64,000 nt of DNA from Streptomyces griseoviridis (GTDB taxonomy: Bacteria; Actinomycetota; Actinomycetes; Streptomycetales; Streptomycetaceae). The first letter of the stretch is position 1. The number at the start of each line of letters is the position of its first letter. Both the position numbers and the translations under genes were made by a program. The notes beneath the pieces were generated by a model. It searched no databases. It was not told where the DNA came from and saw nothing but the letters and a program-made list of their open reading frames with translations. The stretch lies in the NCBI RefSeq assembly GCF_005222485.1, contig NZ_CP029078.1, positions 3,841,501 to 3,905,500 of the forward strand, read 5' to 3'. Shown here piece by piece: positions 55,867 to 64,000 of this stretch.

Positions 55867-58086
55867 TTACGCCCGTGCGAGTTCCCGGTCGTCGTCCGTG
55901 CCGTTGCCGTCGCCGAGCGTCTTCAGGCCCTCGCCCTCGACGTCCACGTTGGGCAGCAGGCGGTCGAGCCACTTCGGGAGCCACCAGGCCCGCTTGCCGA
56001 GCAGGGCGAGGACGGCGGGGACGATCGCCATGCGGACCACGAACGCGTCGAAGAAGACGGCGATCGCGAGGCCGAAGCCGATCATCTTGATCATGGATTC
56101 GCTGGAGCCGATGAAGCCGGCGAAGACGGCCATCATGATGACGGCGGCGGCCGTGACCACCCGCGCGCCGTGCCGGAAGCCGGTGACGACGGCCTGGGCC
56201 GGCTTCTCGCCGTGGACGTACGCCTCGCGCATCCGGGTCACGAGGAACACCTCGTAGTCCATCGCGAGCCCGAAGACCACGCCGACCATGAAGATCGGCA
56301 TCATCGACATGACGGGCCCGGTCTCCTCGACGCCCATCAGGCCGGACAGCCAGCCCCACTGGAAGACCGCGACCACCGCGCCGAGCGCCGCCATCACGGA
56401 GAGCAGGAAGCCGAGGGCCGCCTTCAGCGGGACCAGGATCGAGCGGAACACCACGATCAGCAGCAGGAAGGCGAGCCCGACGACGAGGATCAGATACGGG
56501 ATCAGCGCGTCGTTCAGCTTCTGCGAGACGTCGATGTTCATCGCCGTCGAGCCGGTGACCAGCACCTTCGCGTCGGTCTCCGCGGTGATGGAGGCGCCCT
56601 TGTCGCGGATCGCGTGCACCAGGTTCTCGGTGGAGTGCGAGGACGGCTTGGAGTCGGGGACGACGGTGATCGTCGCGGTGTCGCCCGCCTTGTTGGCGGC
56701 GGCAGGGGTGACCGTGACGACGTCCTTCAGGCCCTTGATCTCGTCGCCGACCTTGGTGAAGGCGGCCTTGGGCGAGTCGCTGCCCTTGGCGTCGACGACG
56801 ACGACCAGCGGCCCGTTGAATCCGGCGCCGAAGCCCTCGGAGAGCAGGTCGTAGGCGCGGCGCTGGGTGGTGGAGGTGGGCTGGGAGCCGTCGTCGGGCA
56901 GCCCCAGTTCGAGGGAGGTGGCGGGGACGGCGGCGGCGCCGAGGCCGACGACGCCGAGGAGCAGCACGGCGACCGGTCGGCGCACCACGAAGCGGGCCCA
57001 GCGGGTGCCCATGTTGGGCTTGCCCGACTCCCGGACCGCCGTGGCGCGTCGGCCGCCGAGGAACCTGCTCCGGTGCCCGGTCGGGCCGATCCTGCGGCCG
57101 GCGTAGCCGAGCAGCGCCGGGATCATGGTGAGGGCGATGAGGACGGCGATGGCGACGGTGCCCGCGGCGGCCACGCCCATCTTCGTCAGCATCGGGATGT
57201 TGACGACGGAGAGGCCGACCAGCGCGATCACGACGGTGAGTCCGGCGAAGACGACGGCGGAGCCCGCCGTGCCGACGGCGCGTCCGGCCGCTTCCTCGCG
57301 TCCGCGGCCCTCGGCGAGTTCGGCGCGGTAGCGGGAGACGATGAAGAGGGCGTAGTCGATGCCGACGGCGAGGCCGATCATCGTGGCGAGGGTGGAGGTG
57401 GTGGAGCCGAGGTCGAGGGCGCTGGCCAGCGCGGTGATCGACGCGACGCCGATGCCGACGCCGATGATCGCGGTGAGCAGCGGGAGCCCGGCGGCTATCA
57501 GGGAGCCGAAGGTGACGACGAGGACGACGGCGGCGATGGCGATGCCGATGACCTCGGTGGCGCCGGTCTCGGGGGTGGTCTGGAGGGCGTCACCGCCGAT
57601 CTCCACGGTCAGGCCGGCGTCGCGGGCGTCCTGCGCGGCCGTTTCGAGGGCCTCGCGGGAGGAGTCGGACAGTTCCATGCCGGAGACGTCGTAGCGCACC
57701 GACGCGTAGGCGATGGTGCCGTCCTTGCTGACGGCGCCCGCCGTGAAGGGGTCGGCGACCGAGGAGACCTCGGAGCCGTCGGAGAGGTCGGTGACGGTCT
57801 TCTCGACGGTGTCCTTGTGGGCGGCGGCGGAGATCTTCTCGCCGTCGGGCGCCTTGAAGACGACCCGGGCGGTGGCGCCGTCGGCGCTGGTGCCGGGGAA
57901 GCGCTCGTCGAGGACGTCGAAGGCCTTCTGCGCCTCGGTGCCCGGGATGGAGAAGGAGGTGGAGCCCGCGGTGGGGGCGCTGGCCGCGCCGACGCCCGCG
58001 AGCGTCAGCAGGGCCACCCACAGGAGGGCGACGAAGTGCCGTCGCCTGAAGGCGAGACGGCCGAGTTTGTAGAGGAATGTGGCCAC
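55867..58086 (-). CDS. MMPL-family RND exporter
   Basis: 739-residue membrane transporter of the MMPL/RND type, with one N-terminal helix, an extracytoplasmic domain (about 45-160), six helices (about 170-360), a second loop domain (about 385-520) and six more helices. The GLAVGIDYALFIVSRYR and FGLAMDYEVFLVTRMREAY segments in the two halves are the family proton-relay signatures. It may export a lipid or drug. GTG 58086 lies 121 bp after the TetR gene on the same strand, and TetR-MMPL co-transcription is likely. Confidence 0.94.
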   Translation of the reverse strand: MATFLYKLGRLAFRRRHFVALLWVALLTLAGVGAASAPTAGSTSFSIPGTEAQKAFDVLDERFPGTSADGATARVVFKAPDGEKISAAAHKDTVEKTVTDLSDGSEVSSVADPFTAGAVSKDGTIAYASVRYDVSGMELSDSSREALETAAQDARDAGLTVEIGGDALQTTPETGATEVIGIAIAAVVLVVTFGSLIAAGLPLLTAIIGVGIGVASITALASALDLGSTTSTLATMIGLAVGIDYALFIVSRYRAELAEGRGREEAAGRAVGTAGSAVVFAGLTVVIALVGLSVVNIPMLTKMGVAAAGTVAIAVLIALTMIPALLGYAGRRIGPTGHRSRFLGGRRATAVRESGKPNMGTRWARFVVRRPVAVLLLGVVGLGAAAVPATSLELGLPDDGSQPTSTTQRRAYDLLSEGFGAGFNGPLVVVVDAKGSDSPKAAFTKVGDEIKGLKDVVTVTPAAANKAGDTATITVVPDSKPSSHSTENLVHAIRDKGASITAETDAKVLVTGSTAMNIDVSQKLNDALIPYLILVVGLAFLLLIVVFRSILVPLKAALGFLLSVMAALGAVVAVFQWGWLSGLMGVEETGPVMSMMPIFMVGVVFGLAMDYEVFLVTRMREAYVHGEKPAQAVVTGFRHGARVVTAAAVIMMAVFAGFIGSSESMIKMIGFGLAIAVFFDAFVVRMAIVPAVLALLGKRAWWLPKWLDRLLPNVDVEGEGLKTLGDGNGTDDDRELARA

Positions 58087-58207
58087 GCGGGCGTACTCCC
58101 GGTCAGGTCGTTGGTGGTGCGGGCAGGGGTGAGCGGCTCTGCGGGGAGGCAGGGCTGATCGTCCCGACGACGTGAGCGGAGACGTCAGGTGGTGAGGTGG
58201 GGATCGG

Positions 58208-58807
58208 TCAGGTGGTGGACGCGCCGAGGGCGGGGAGGACCACGGCGTCGATGTACGACAGCAGGAAGGCCTGTGTCGGGGGCATCTCGTCGATCAGGGT
58301 GCGGGCCGCGAAGCCGCCGATCATCATGTGGATCACGTAGTCGAGTGCCGGGTTGTCGGCACGGACCTCGCCGCGGTCGATGGCGCGGGCCAGGATTCTC
58401 CGGAACTCGTCGAGCTCCGGTTCGACGAGGTGGTCGCGGAACGCCCTGAGCAGGTCGGGGTTGCCGTGCACGGCCATGGCGAGACCCCGCATCAGCGCGG
58501 AGTTCTGCTCCATCTGGCAGTCGTCGGAGCGCAGGGTCAGGGCGTGCAGGTCGCCCTTGAGGGTGCCGGTGTCGATGTCGGAGAGGGCGCCCGGTTTGCT
58601 GTGCCTGACGGCCTTGACGACCAGCTCGGCCTTGCCGCCCCACTGGCGGTAGAGGGTGGCTTTGCTGGACCGGGTGCGGGCGGCGACGGCGTCCATGGTG
58701 AGGGCGTCGTAGCCGACCTCCCGAAGCAGGTCGAGCACGGCCTCGTACAGCTCGGCCTCGCGCTCGGGCGTGATTCGACTGCGACGCGCCGTTGCGACCT
58801 CAGTCAT
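58208..58807 (-). CDS. TetR regulator of the MMPL exporter
   Basis: 199-residue TetR-family repressor. HTH region: AVLDLLREVGYDALTMDAVAARTRSSKATLYRQWGGK (about 25-60). The C-terminal domain has PALDYVIHMMIGGFAARTLIDE. ATG 58807 is favoured since AGAAGG lies ten bases upstream; GTG 58816 is also possible. The palindrome at 58881-58895 in its promoter is the likely operator, giving autoregulation and drug- or lipid-induced release of the MMPL gene. Confidence 0.92.
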   Translation of the reverse strand: MTEVATARRSRITPEREAELYEAVLDLLREVGYDALTMDAVAARTRSSKATLYRQWGGKAELVVKAVRHSKPGALSDIDTGTLKGDLHALTLRSDDCQMEQNSALMRGLAMAVHGNPDLLRAFRDHLVEPELDEFRRILARAIDRGEVRADNPALDYVIHMMIGGFAARTLIDEMPPTQAFLLSYIDAVVLPALGASTT

Positions 58808-58880
58808 GCGACTCACCCTTCTCTCTCCTGCTCCGTACCGCCGTGTCGTACGTCATGAATGTAGCGCAGTGCCTATAGAA

Positions 58881-58895
58881 ACGAAACCGTTTCGT
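58881..58895. promoter_or_regulatory. TetR operator palindrome
   Basis: ACGAAAC-C-GTTTCGT is a perfect seven-base inverted repeat with a one-base centre, 74 bp upstream of the TetR ATG, beside TATAGG (minus strand) that can serve as a -10 box. It also lies about 100 bp before the plus-strand protease gene. Confidence 0.7.
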
Positions 58896-58990
58896 ACGTG
58901 TGCTGGGTCACGCGTGTCAGCGAGGCATAAGCGCCGGGCCCCGCCCGTCCACGACTTGCTGGGCCAGTCGCGCGGGAAAAACATGGGGAG

Positions 58991-61900
58991 GTGAGCTACC
59001 TGCGCCTTCCCCACCTCAGCGGCGACCTGCTGTGCTTCGTGGCCGAGGACGACCTCTGGCTGACCTCCCTCGACGACCCGCGCCGCGCCTGGCGGCTCAC
59101 CGTCGACCGCACGAAGACCGGCGACCCCCGCCTCTCCCCCGACGGCCGCCACCTCGCCTACACGAGCTGGCGCAGCCTGGTGCCGGAGATCCACGTGATG
59201 CCGGTGGACGGCGGACCAGGACGCCAGCTCACCCACTGGGGATCGGCCGACACCCGGGTGTGCGGCTGGACCCCGGAGGGCGCGGTCCTCGCCGTCGCCT
59301 CGCACGGCGAGCCCTTCTCCTACTTCACCTGGGCCCACAAGGTCTGCCTCGACGGCGGCCCCGGCGGCCGGCTGCCCTGGGGCCCGGTCTCCGACATCCA
59401 GGTCGCCGACCTCGCGGGCGAGCGCCGCACCCTGCTGCTCACCGGCACCCCGCCGCACGAACCGGCCGCCTGGAAGCGCTACCGGGGCGGCGCCACCGGC
59501 CGCCTGTGGCTGCACGGCGAACGGCTGCTGCCCGACCTCGCCGGCCATCTGCACTCCCCGATGTTCGTCGGCGGCCGGATCGCGTTCCTCTCCGACCACG
59601 AGGGCGTCGGCAACCTCTACTCCTGCGCCCACGACGGCTCCGACCTGCGCCGCCACACCGACCACGACGCCTTCTACGCCCGGCACGCGGCGAGCGACGG
59701 CACCCGGGTGGTCTACCAGTGCGCGGGCGACCTCTGGCTGGTCGACGACCTGTCCGCCGGCGCACGGCCGCACCGGATCGACGTACGGCTGAGCGGCCCG
59801 CGGGCAGGCCGCCGCCCCTACCAGGTGCCGGCCGCGCAGCACGTGGACGGCATCTCGGTCGACGAGACCGGCCGGGCCAGCGCCGTCGTCGTCCGCGGCA
59901 GCCTGTACTGGCTCACCCACCGGGACGGCCCGGCCCGCACCATCAGCGACACCCCCGGCGTCCGGGTCAGGCTCCCGGCGATGCTCGGCCCGGTCGGCCA
60001 GATCGCCTATGTGACGGACGCGGAGGGCGAGGACGCCGTCGAGATCGCCCATCTGCCGCGCGCCTCGGGCGACCGGCCGCCGCGCCGGCTGGCCTCGGGC
60101 GAGCTGGGCCGGGTCCTGGAGATGGTCGCCGACCCGCTCGGCGAACGCCTCGCCGTCGCCGCGCACGACGGCAGGCTGCTGCTCCTCGACACCACCGAGA
60201 ACCCCGAGGACCCGGCGGGCGGGCGGGTCACCGAGCTGATCCGCTCCGTCAACGGCCCGGTCCGCGACCTCGCCTTCTCCCCCGACGGCGGCTGGCTGAC
60301 CTGGTCGCACCCGGGCATCGGCCGCTCCCTGCGCCAGATCAAGATGGCCCGGGTGCCGGGCCCCGGGCAGGCCGAGCGGCTGATCGTCGACGTCACCAAC
60401 GGCCGCTTCGAGGACGAGAACCCGGTCTTCACCCGCGACGGCCGCTATCTCGCGTTCCTGTCCTGGCGCGGCTTCGACCCGGTCTACGACGTCCACACCG
60501 GCGACCTGTCGTTCCCGCTCGGCTGCCGCCCCTACCTGGTGCCGCTGTCGTCGGCGACCCCGTCGCCCTTCGCGCTCAGCCCGGAGGGCAGGCCGGCCGC
60601 GGGCGGCCTCGACCCGGTGGCGGACGACCCGGGCGCCGACGGCTCGGTGATCGTCGAGGTGGAGGGCCTGGAGAGCCGGGTCACCCCGTTCCCGGTCACC
60701 GCCTCCAAGTACTCGGCGCTCTGCCCGGTCGCGGGCGGCGGCCTGGTCTGGCTGCGCTGGCCGATCTCGGGCGCGCTCGGCGAGACGTTCGCCAACCCCG
60801 CCGACACCAGCGGCCGGCCCACCCTCGAACACTTCAGCATCAGCAAGGCGAAGAAGGCCGAACTCGTCGCCCACCTCGACTGGTTCGAGATCAGCGGCGA
60901 CGGCAGCAGGCTCGTCGTGGTCGACGACGACGAACCGCGCGCCGTGCCCGCCACCGACATCGGCGACAGCGACACCACCGTCTGGATCGACCTGCGCCGC
61001 ATCCTGCACCACGTCGACCCGCCCGCCGAGTGGCGCCAGTCCTACGAGGAGGCCGGGCGGATCATCCGCGCCTACTTCTGGGACCCCGGGATGTGCGGGA
61101 TCGACTGGGACGCCGTCCTCGACCAGTACCGTCCGCTGGTCGAACGGGTCGCGTCGCCCGACGAGTTCGCCGACCTGCTGCGCGAGGTCCTCGGCGAACT
61201 CGGCACCTCGCACGCCTATGTCACCCCGGCCCGCCGCAACGAGGGCCCGCCGCACTACCAGCGCGCCCAGGGCCTGCTCGGCGCCGACTTCGTTCGCAGG
61301 GACGACGGCTGGGCTCTCGCGCGGATCCTGCCGGGCGAGTCCTCCGACTCCAAGGCGCGCTCCCCGCTGGCCGGCACCGGCATCCGGGAGGGCGCCGTCC
61401 TCACCCATGTCGACGGACGGCCGGTGGACCCGCTGACCGGACCCTTCCCGCTGCTGGCCGGCGCGGGCGCCACCACGGTGGAGCTGACGTTCGTCCCCGC
61501 CGAGGGCGGGACCCGGCTCGCCCGGCGGGTCGCGGTCGTCCCGCTGGTCGACGAACGGCCGCTGCGCTACCAGGACTGGGTGGCCAAACGCCGCGCGGTG
61601 GTACGGGAGTTGAGCGGCGGCCGGTGCGGCTATCTGCACATCCCCGACATGGGCGGCTCGGGCTGGGCGCAGTTCAACCGCGACCTGCGGATGGAGGTGT
61701 CGAGGCCCGCGCTGATCGTGGACGTGCGGGGCAACGCGGGCGGCCACATCAGCGAACTGGTCGTGGAGAAGCTGACCCGCACCATCCTGGGCTGGGACCT
61801 GACCCGCGACGCCCAGCCGGTCTCCTACGCCTCCAACGCGCCCCGGGGCCCGGTGGTGGCGCTCGCCGACGAGGCGACCTCCTCCGACGGCGACATGATC

Positions 61901-62254
61901 ACGGCCGCCTTCAAGCTGCTGCAACTCGGCCCGGTGGTCGGTCAGCGCACCTGGGGCGGGGTGGTCGGCATGACCGGCAGACACCGGCTCGGCGACGGCT
62001 CCGTCATCACCGTCCCGATGAACGCGGCCTGGTTCGACGCCTACGGATGGGGCGTCGAGAACCACGGCGTCGCCCCCGACCTGGAGGCCCTGCGCACCCC
62101 GCTCGACTGGGCGGAGGGCCGGCACGCCCAGCTCGACGACGCGGTCGAACTGGCCCTGCGCCTGCTGGAGTTGTCCCCGCCCGCCACCCCGCCCGACCAC
62201 TCGGCCACCCCGGACCGCTCCCGCCCCCCGCTCCCCCCACGCACGACGACCTGA
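58991..62254 (+). CDS. Tricorn-like S41 protease
   Basis: 1087-residue homologue of tricorn protease, a large cytosolic serine peptidase that trims oligopeptides. A TolB-like propeller (about 1-300) and a second seven-bladed propeller (about 320-640) precede the C1 (about 680-760), PDZ (about 765-860) and C2 S41 domains (about 865-1060). The catalytic His is in LGTSHAYV, and the Ser in DEATSSDGDM. A Pro-rich tail ends the protein. GTG 58991 directly follows GGGGAG, an unusually short spacing, but earlier in-frame starts are lacking. Divergent from the TetR gene. Confidence 0.92.
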   Translation: MSYLRLPHLSGDLLCFVAEDDLWLTSLDDPRRAWRLTVDRTKTGDPRLSPDGRHLAYTSWRSLVPEIHVMPVDGGPGRQLTHWGSADTRVCGWTPEGAVLAVASHGEPFSYFTWAHKVCLDGGPGGRLPWGPVSDIQVADLAGERRTLLLTGTPPHEPAAWKRYRGGATGRLWLHGERLLPDLAGHLHSPMFVGGRIAFLSDHEGVGNLYSCAHDGSDLRRHTDHDAFYARHAASDGTRVVYQCAGDLWLVDDLSAGARPHRIDVRLSGPRAGRRPYQVPAAQHVDGISVDETGRASAVVVRGSLYWLTHRDGPARTISDTPGVRVRLPAMLGPVGQIAYVTDAEGEDAVEIAHLPRASGDRPPRRLASGELGRVLEMVADPLGERLAVAAHDGRLLLLDTTENPEDPAGGRVTELIRSVNGPVRDLAFSPDGGWLTWSHPGIGRSLRQIKMARVPGPGQAERLIVDVTNGRFEDENPVFTRDGRYLAFLSWRGFDPVYDVHTGDLSFPLGCRPYLVPLSSATPSPFALSPEGRPAAGGLDPVADDPGADGSVIVEVEGLESRVTPFPVTASKYSALCPVAGGGLVWLRWPISGALGETFANPADTSGRPTLEHFSISKAKKAELVAHLDWFEISGDGSRLVVVDDDEPRAVPATDIGDSDTTVWIDLRRILHHVDPPAEWRQSYEEAGRIIRAYFWDPGMCGIDWDAVLDQYRPLVERVASPDEFADLLREVLGELGTSHAYVTPARRNEGPPHYQRAQGLLGADFVRRDDGWALARILPGESSDSKARSPLAGTGIREGAVLTHVDGRPVDPLTGPFPLLAGAGATTVELTFVPAEGGTRLARRVAVVPLVDERPLRYQDWVAKRRAVVRELSGGRCGYLHIPDMGGSGWAQFNRDLRMEVSRPALIVDVRGNAGGHISELVVEKLTRTILGWDLTRDAQPVSYASNAPRGPVVALADEATSSDGDMITAAFKLLQLGPVVGQRTWGGVVGMTGRHRLGDGSVITVPMNAAWFDAYGWGVENHGVAPDLEALRTPLDWAEGRHAQLDDAVELALRLLELSPPATPPDHSATPDRSRPPLPPRTTT

Positions 62255-62312
62255 GCGACGACCGGGACGGCCGTCGCCCTGCCGCTCGCCGGCGCCGGCC
62301 CCTGCGGGCACG

Positions 62313-62350
62313 GCGCGAGGGGCGCCCCTCGTCAGGGGCGCCCCTCGCGC
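62313..62350. terminator. Bidirectional terminator
   Basis: Perfect 16-bp arms GCGCGAGGGGCGCCCC (62313-62328) and complement (62335-62350), loop TCGTCA, between the protease gene and the convergent small-protein gene. Confidence 0.9.
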
Positions 62351-62365
62351 TTCAGGACGGCGCCG

Positions 62366-62629
62366 TCAGGCGCCTGCGGCCCGCTCGGGCCGGCGGTCGC
62401 GGATCTGCTGCCCGTCGTCCTCGCGGTGCGGACGGCCGGACTCCCGGGCGTCCTGCCCCTGCCGCTGAGCCTGGCCCTGGCCCTGAGCCTGCCCCTGGCG
62501 CTGGGCCTGGCCCTGGCCCTGCTCCTGGTGCCGGGCGCGCTCCTGCGCCTCGTCCCCGCGCTGTCCGGTGCGCTCGGCCCGGTCCTTGAGCTCGTCGGCC
62601 TTCTGCTGGAACTGGTCCTTCATACCCAT
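62366..62629 (-). CDS. Small charged Gln/Gly-repeat stress-type protein
   Basis: 87-residue hydrophilic protein: MKDQFQQKADELKDRAERTG resembles CsbD-like or small stress proteins, then a repeat tract built from QGQ and QAQRQG units (about 37-60), and a charged tail DARESGRPHREDDGQQ. No membrane segment. ATG 62629 (GGGAG upstream) or 62623 may be the start. Function is unknown; comparison with the CsbD protein at 14121 is only in general character. The repeat coding DNA shows tandem CTGGCCCTG-type units, prone to length change. Confidence 0.75.
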   Translation of the reverse strand: MGMKDQFQQKADELKDRAERTGQRGDEAQERARHQEQGQGQAQRQGQAQGQGQAQRQGQDARESGRPHREDDGQQIRDRRPERAAGA

Positions 62630-62721
62630 GTGGGTTCACTCCCGTGGTGAGGGGGGTCCGTGGCCCTCGGTGGGGCCTCGACCAGATTCACACGACCGCT
62701 CACCCTCCGCATCTCGACCCC

Positions 62722-63600
62722 TCACGGTGCGTGACGCGCCTCCTCGTCGGCCGCGCCGCCCGCGCCCACGAGCCCGACCCGCATCCCGTCGAGCCGCGCC
62801 CCGAACCGCCGCATCTCGCGCTGCCCGACGGTCCCGATGAGGCCGGGCAGGGCGCCGCGCACCCCCTGCATCCCGCGCAGCCACCACTGCCCGTAGACAT
62901 GTGCGGCCCGCCGCTCGATGCCGTCCACCAGCCGGTCCACCGCGGGCCCCAGCGGGTACGTCTTGTTCGACGGCCACGGCAGCCGCTGCCTCAACTCCCG
63001 CATCACGTCGTCCTGGTCGGCGCCGCGCACCATGTCGGTGTCGGTCCACGACAGGTAACCGACGCCGACCCGCACGCCCTTGTGGCCGACCTCGGCGCGC
63101 AGGCTGTGCGCGTACGCCTCCACACCCGACTTGGAGGCGCAGTACGCGCTCATCATCGGGGCCGGGGTGAGCGCGGCGAGGGAGGCGATCTGGAGCAAGT
63201 AGCCGCGGCTCGCGACGAGATGCGGCAGGAAGGCGCGGCCGGTCACGGCCGAGCCGATGAGGTTGACCTCGATCACCCGGCGCCAGGCGTCCGGATCGGA
63301 GTCGACGAACGGACCGCCGGTCGCCACCCCGGCGTTGGCGACCACGAGGTCGATCTTCCCGAACCGCTCCTTGACCTCGCGGGCCACCCGCGTCATCGCC
63401 TCCTGGTCGGTGACGTCGGCGTACCAGTGGCCGCTGTCGCCGTGCAGCCGCCCGGCGACCTCCTTGAGGGCGTCCGGCTCGAGGCCGACCAGCGCCACCT
63501 TCGCGCCGCGCGCCGACAGCTTGCGGGCGAGCAGCTCACCGACCCCGCGCGCCGCGCCGGTGACCACGGCCACCTGTCCTTCGAGTCCGACCCTGCTCAT
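62722..63600 (-). CDS. Short-chain dehydrogenase/reductase
   Basis: 292-residue SDR enzyme with the NAD(P)-binding TGAARGVG (about 15-22), NAG in VVANAGVA, the catalytic Ser before YCASK (Tyr-x3-Lys), and a C-terminal extension that is partly hydrophobic. The C-terminal third beyond the fold (about 225-292) contains GMQGVRGALPGLIG, possibly membrane-associated. ATG 63600 overlaps the stop of the upstream hydrolase gene (ATGA), so the pair is an operon. The substrate is unknown. Confidence 0.9.
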   Translation of the reverse strand: MSRVGLEGQVAVVTGAARGVGELLARKLSARGAKVALVGLEPDALKEVAGRLHGDSGHWYADVTDQEAMTRVAREVKERFGKIDLVVANAGVATGGPFVDSDPDAWRRVIEVNLIGSAVTGRAFLPHLVASRGYLLQIASLAALTPAPMMSAYCASKSGVEAYAHSLRAEVGHKGVRVGVGYLSWTDTDMVRGADQDDVMRELRQRLPWPSNKTYPLGPAVDRLVDGIERRAAHVYGQWWLRGMQGVRGALPGLIGTVGQREMRRFGARLDGMRVGLVGAGGAADEEARHAP

Positions 63601-64000
63601 GCGCCCTCCTTGATCGTCACGTCCGTGGAGCCTGTCGTGCGCGTGCCGTACCCGGTGACGAGTTCCCTGATCCGCGCGGTGACCACCTCGGGCGCCTCCA
63701 CCGGGGTCATGTGGCCGACGCCGGTCAGCTCGGTGCCGCCCACGCAGACGGGCAGCGCGGCGATGAGCGAGCGGGCGTGCACCGGTGGGGTGAGCCGGTC
63801 GGCGGTGCCCACGACGACCGCCGTCGGCACCCGCAACTCGCCTATGTTGTGGTCGAGTTCGAGGGTGTCGAGCACCTTCGACCAGGCGTGCCGCACCCGG
63901 GTGGGGCAGCCGTGCACGATCCGTGCGCACGCCTCGACCATGTGCGGCGCGGCGCCCGGTCCCATCGTCCCGTAGCGCAGTATCCGGCGGGCCACCGGAG
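63597..64000 (-). CDS. Alpha/beta hydrolase, 5' end outside the window
   Basis: C-terminal part only. The last 130 residues show PTAVVVGTADRLTPP, with the catalytic Asp region, and TGVGHMTPVEAPE carrying the catalytic His, both typical of alpha/beta-hydrolase-fold proteins. The nucleophile elbow lies beyond the window edge. It is translationally coupled to the SDR gene downstream; together they may process an alcohol/ester or lipid substrate. Confidence 0.85.
   Translation of the reverse strand, partial: PVARRILRYGTMGPGAAPHMVEACARIVHGCPTRVRHAWSKVLDTLELDHNIGELRVPTAVVVGTADRLTPPVHARSLIAALPVCVGGTELTGVGHMTPVEAPEVVTARIRELVTGYGTRTTGSTDVTIKEGA

Noticed and set aside
55741..58158. 805-residue plus-strand frame opposite the MMPL gene
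   Set aside because: It is a Gly/Asp/Glu-rich antisense frame; the MMPL signatures on the other strand are decisive.
58853..62311. 1152-residue minus-strand frame opposite the tricorn-like gene
   Set aside because: It has Arg/Val/Gly-rich antisense composition; the plus-strand frame has catalytic and PDZ segments.

Overview
The base composition (very high GC, apart from one A+T-rich promoter stretch near 27.1 kb), the GTG starts, the leaderless promoters and the gene families (SsgA-like protein, DUF397/DUF5753 pair, RpfB, LL-DAP-type cell-wall genes) point to a Streptomyces chromosome. From memory, the order glmU-prs-rplY-pth-ppc-desaturase-gal operon-ABC-F-ispE-rsmA-rpfB-tatD-rsmI-pmt-PBPs-ssgE matches the core-chromosome block around SCO3122-SCO3158 of S. 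coelicolor. The window is therefore mostly conserved core, interrupted by small accessory insertions.

Layout. 0-4.4 kb: a gene-poor, repeat-bearing stretch, a YwqJ-type deaminase with a SUKH-3 immunity-like partner, an orphan sensor kinase, and a two-HTH protein with an endonuclease-like C-terminus next to tRNA-Gln(UUG). 4.5-13.9 kb: housekeeping genes (glmU, prs, rplY, pth, ppc) and a desaturase-TetR operon with a conspicuous operator. 14.1-19.2 kb: CsbD protein, methyltransferase/MarR divergon, LuxR-type regulator, GNAT, and an HATPase / DUF5753-HTH / DUF397 trio. 19.3-23.7 kb: an accessory island with a RiPP system. It holds a radical SAM/SPASM maturase, a 62-residue precursor carrying two Trp-rich 12-residue modules, a pentapeptide-repeat protein, a Nudix protein, and a terpene-cyclase-like toroid fused to a winged helix. 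23.8-29.3 kb: galactose operon galTEK with a divergent sodium:solute symporter. 29.3-44.1 kb: a degenerate response regulator, tandem PQQ-propeller membrane proteins, ABC-F ATPase, a remnant of a peptidoglycan-recognition amidase, ispE, rsmA, rpfB, tatD, rsmI and a protein O-mannosyltransferase. 44.3-50.9 kb: two paralogous penicillin-binding proteins, ssgE, and an ECF metal transporter (cbiM/cbiQ/cbiO type) whose promoter contains a Nur box, suggesting nickel. 51-64 kb: an unusual tRNA-Gly-like gene with a GUGC T-arm, acetyltransferase, beta-lactamase-fold hydrolase, DMT exporter, YbaK deacylase, methyltransferase, MMPL/TetR pair, tricorn-like protease, a small stress protein, and an SDR/hydrolase pair cut by the window end.

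Two observations stand out. First, the RiPP island has six candidate three-residue cyclophane motifs in one short precursor and its own operator-like sites. Second, the minus-strand tRNA-Gly(UCC) at 50976-51048 has a T-loop resembling the non-translational glycine tRNAs that staphylococci use for peptidoglycan bridges. Streptomyces peptidoglycan also contains a glycine bridge.
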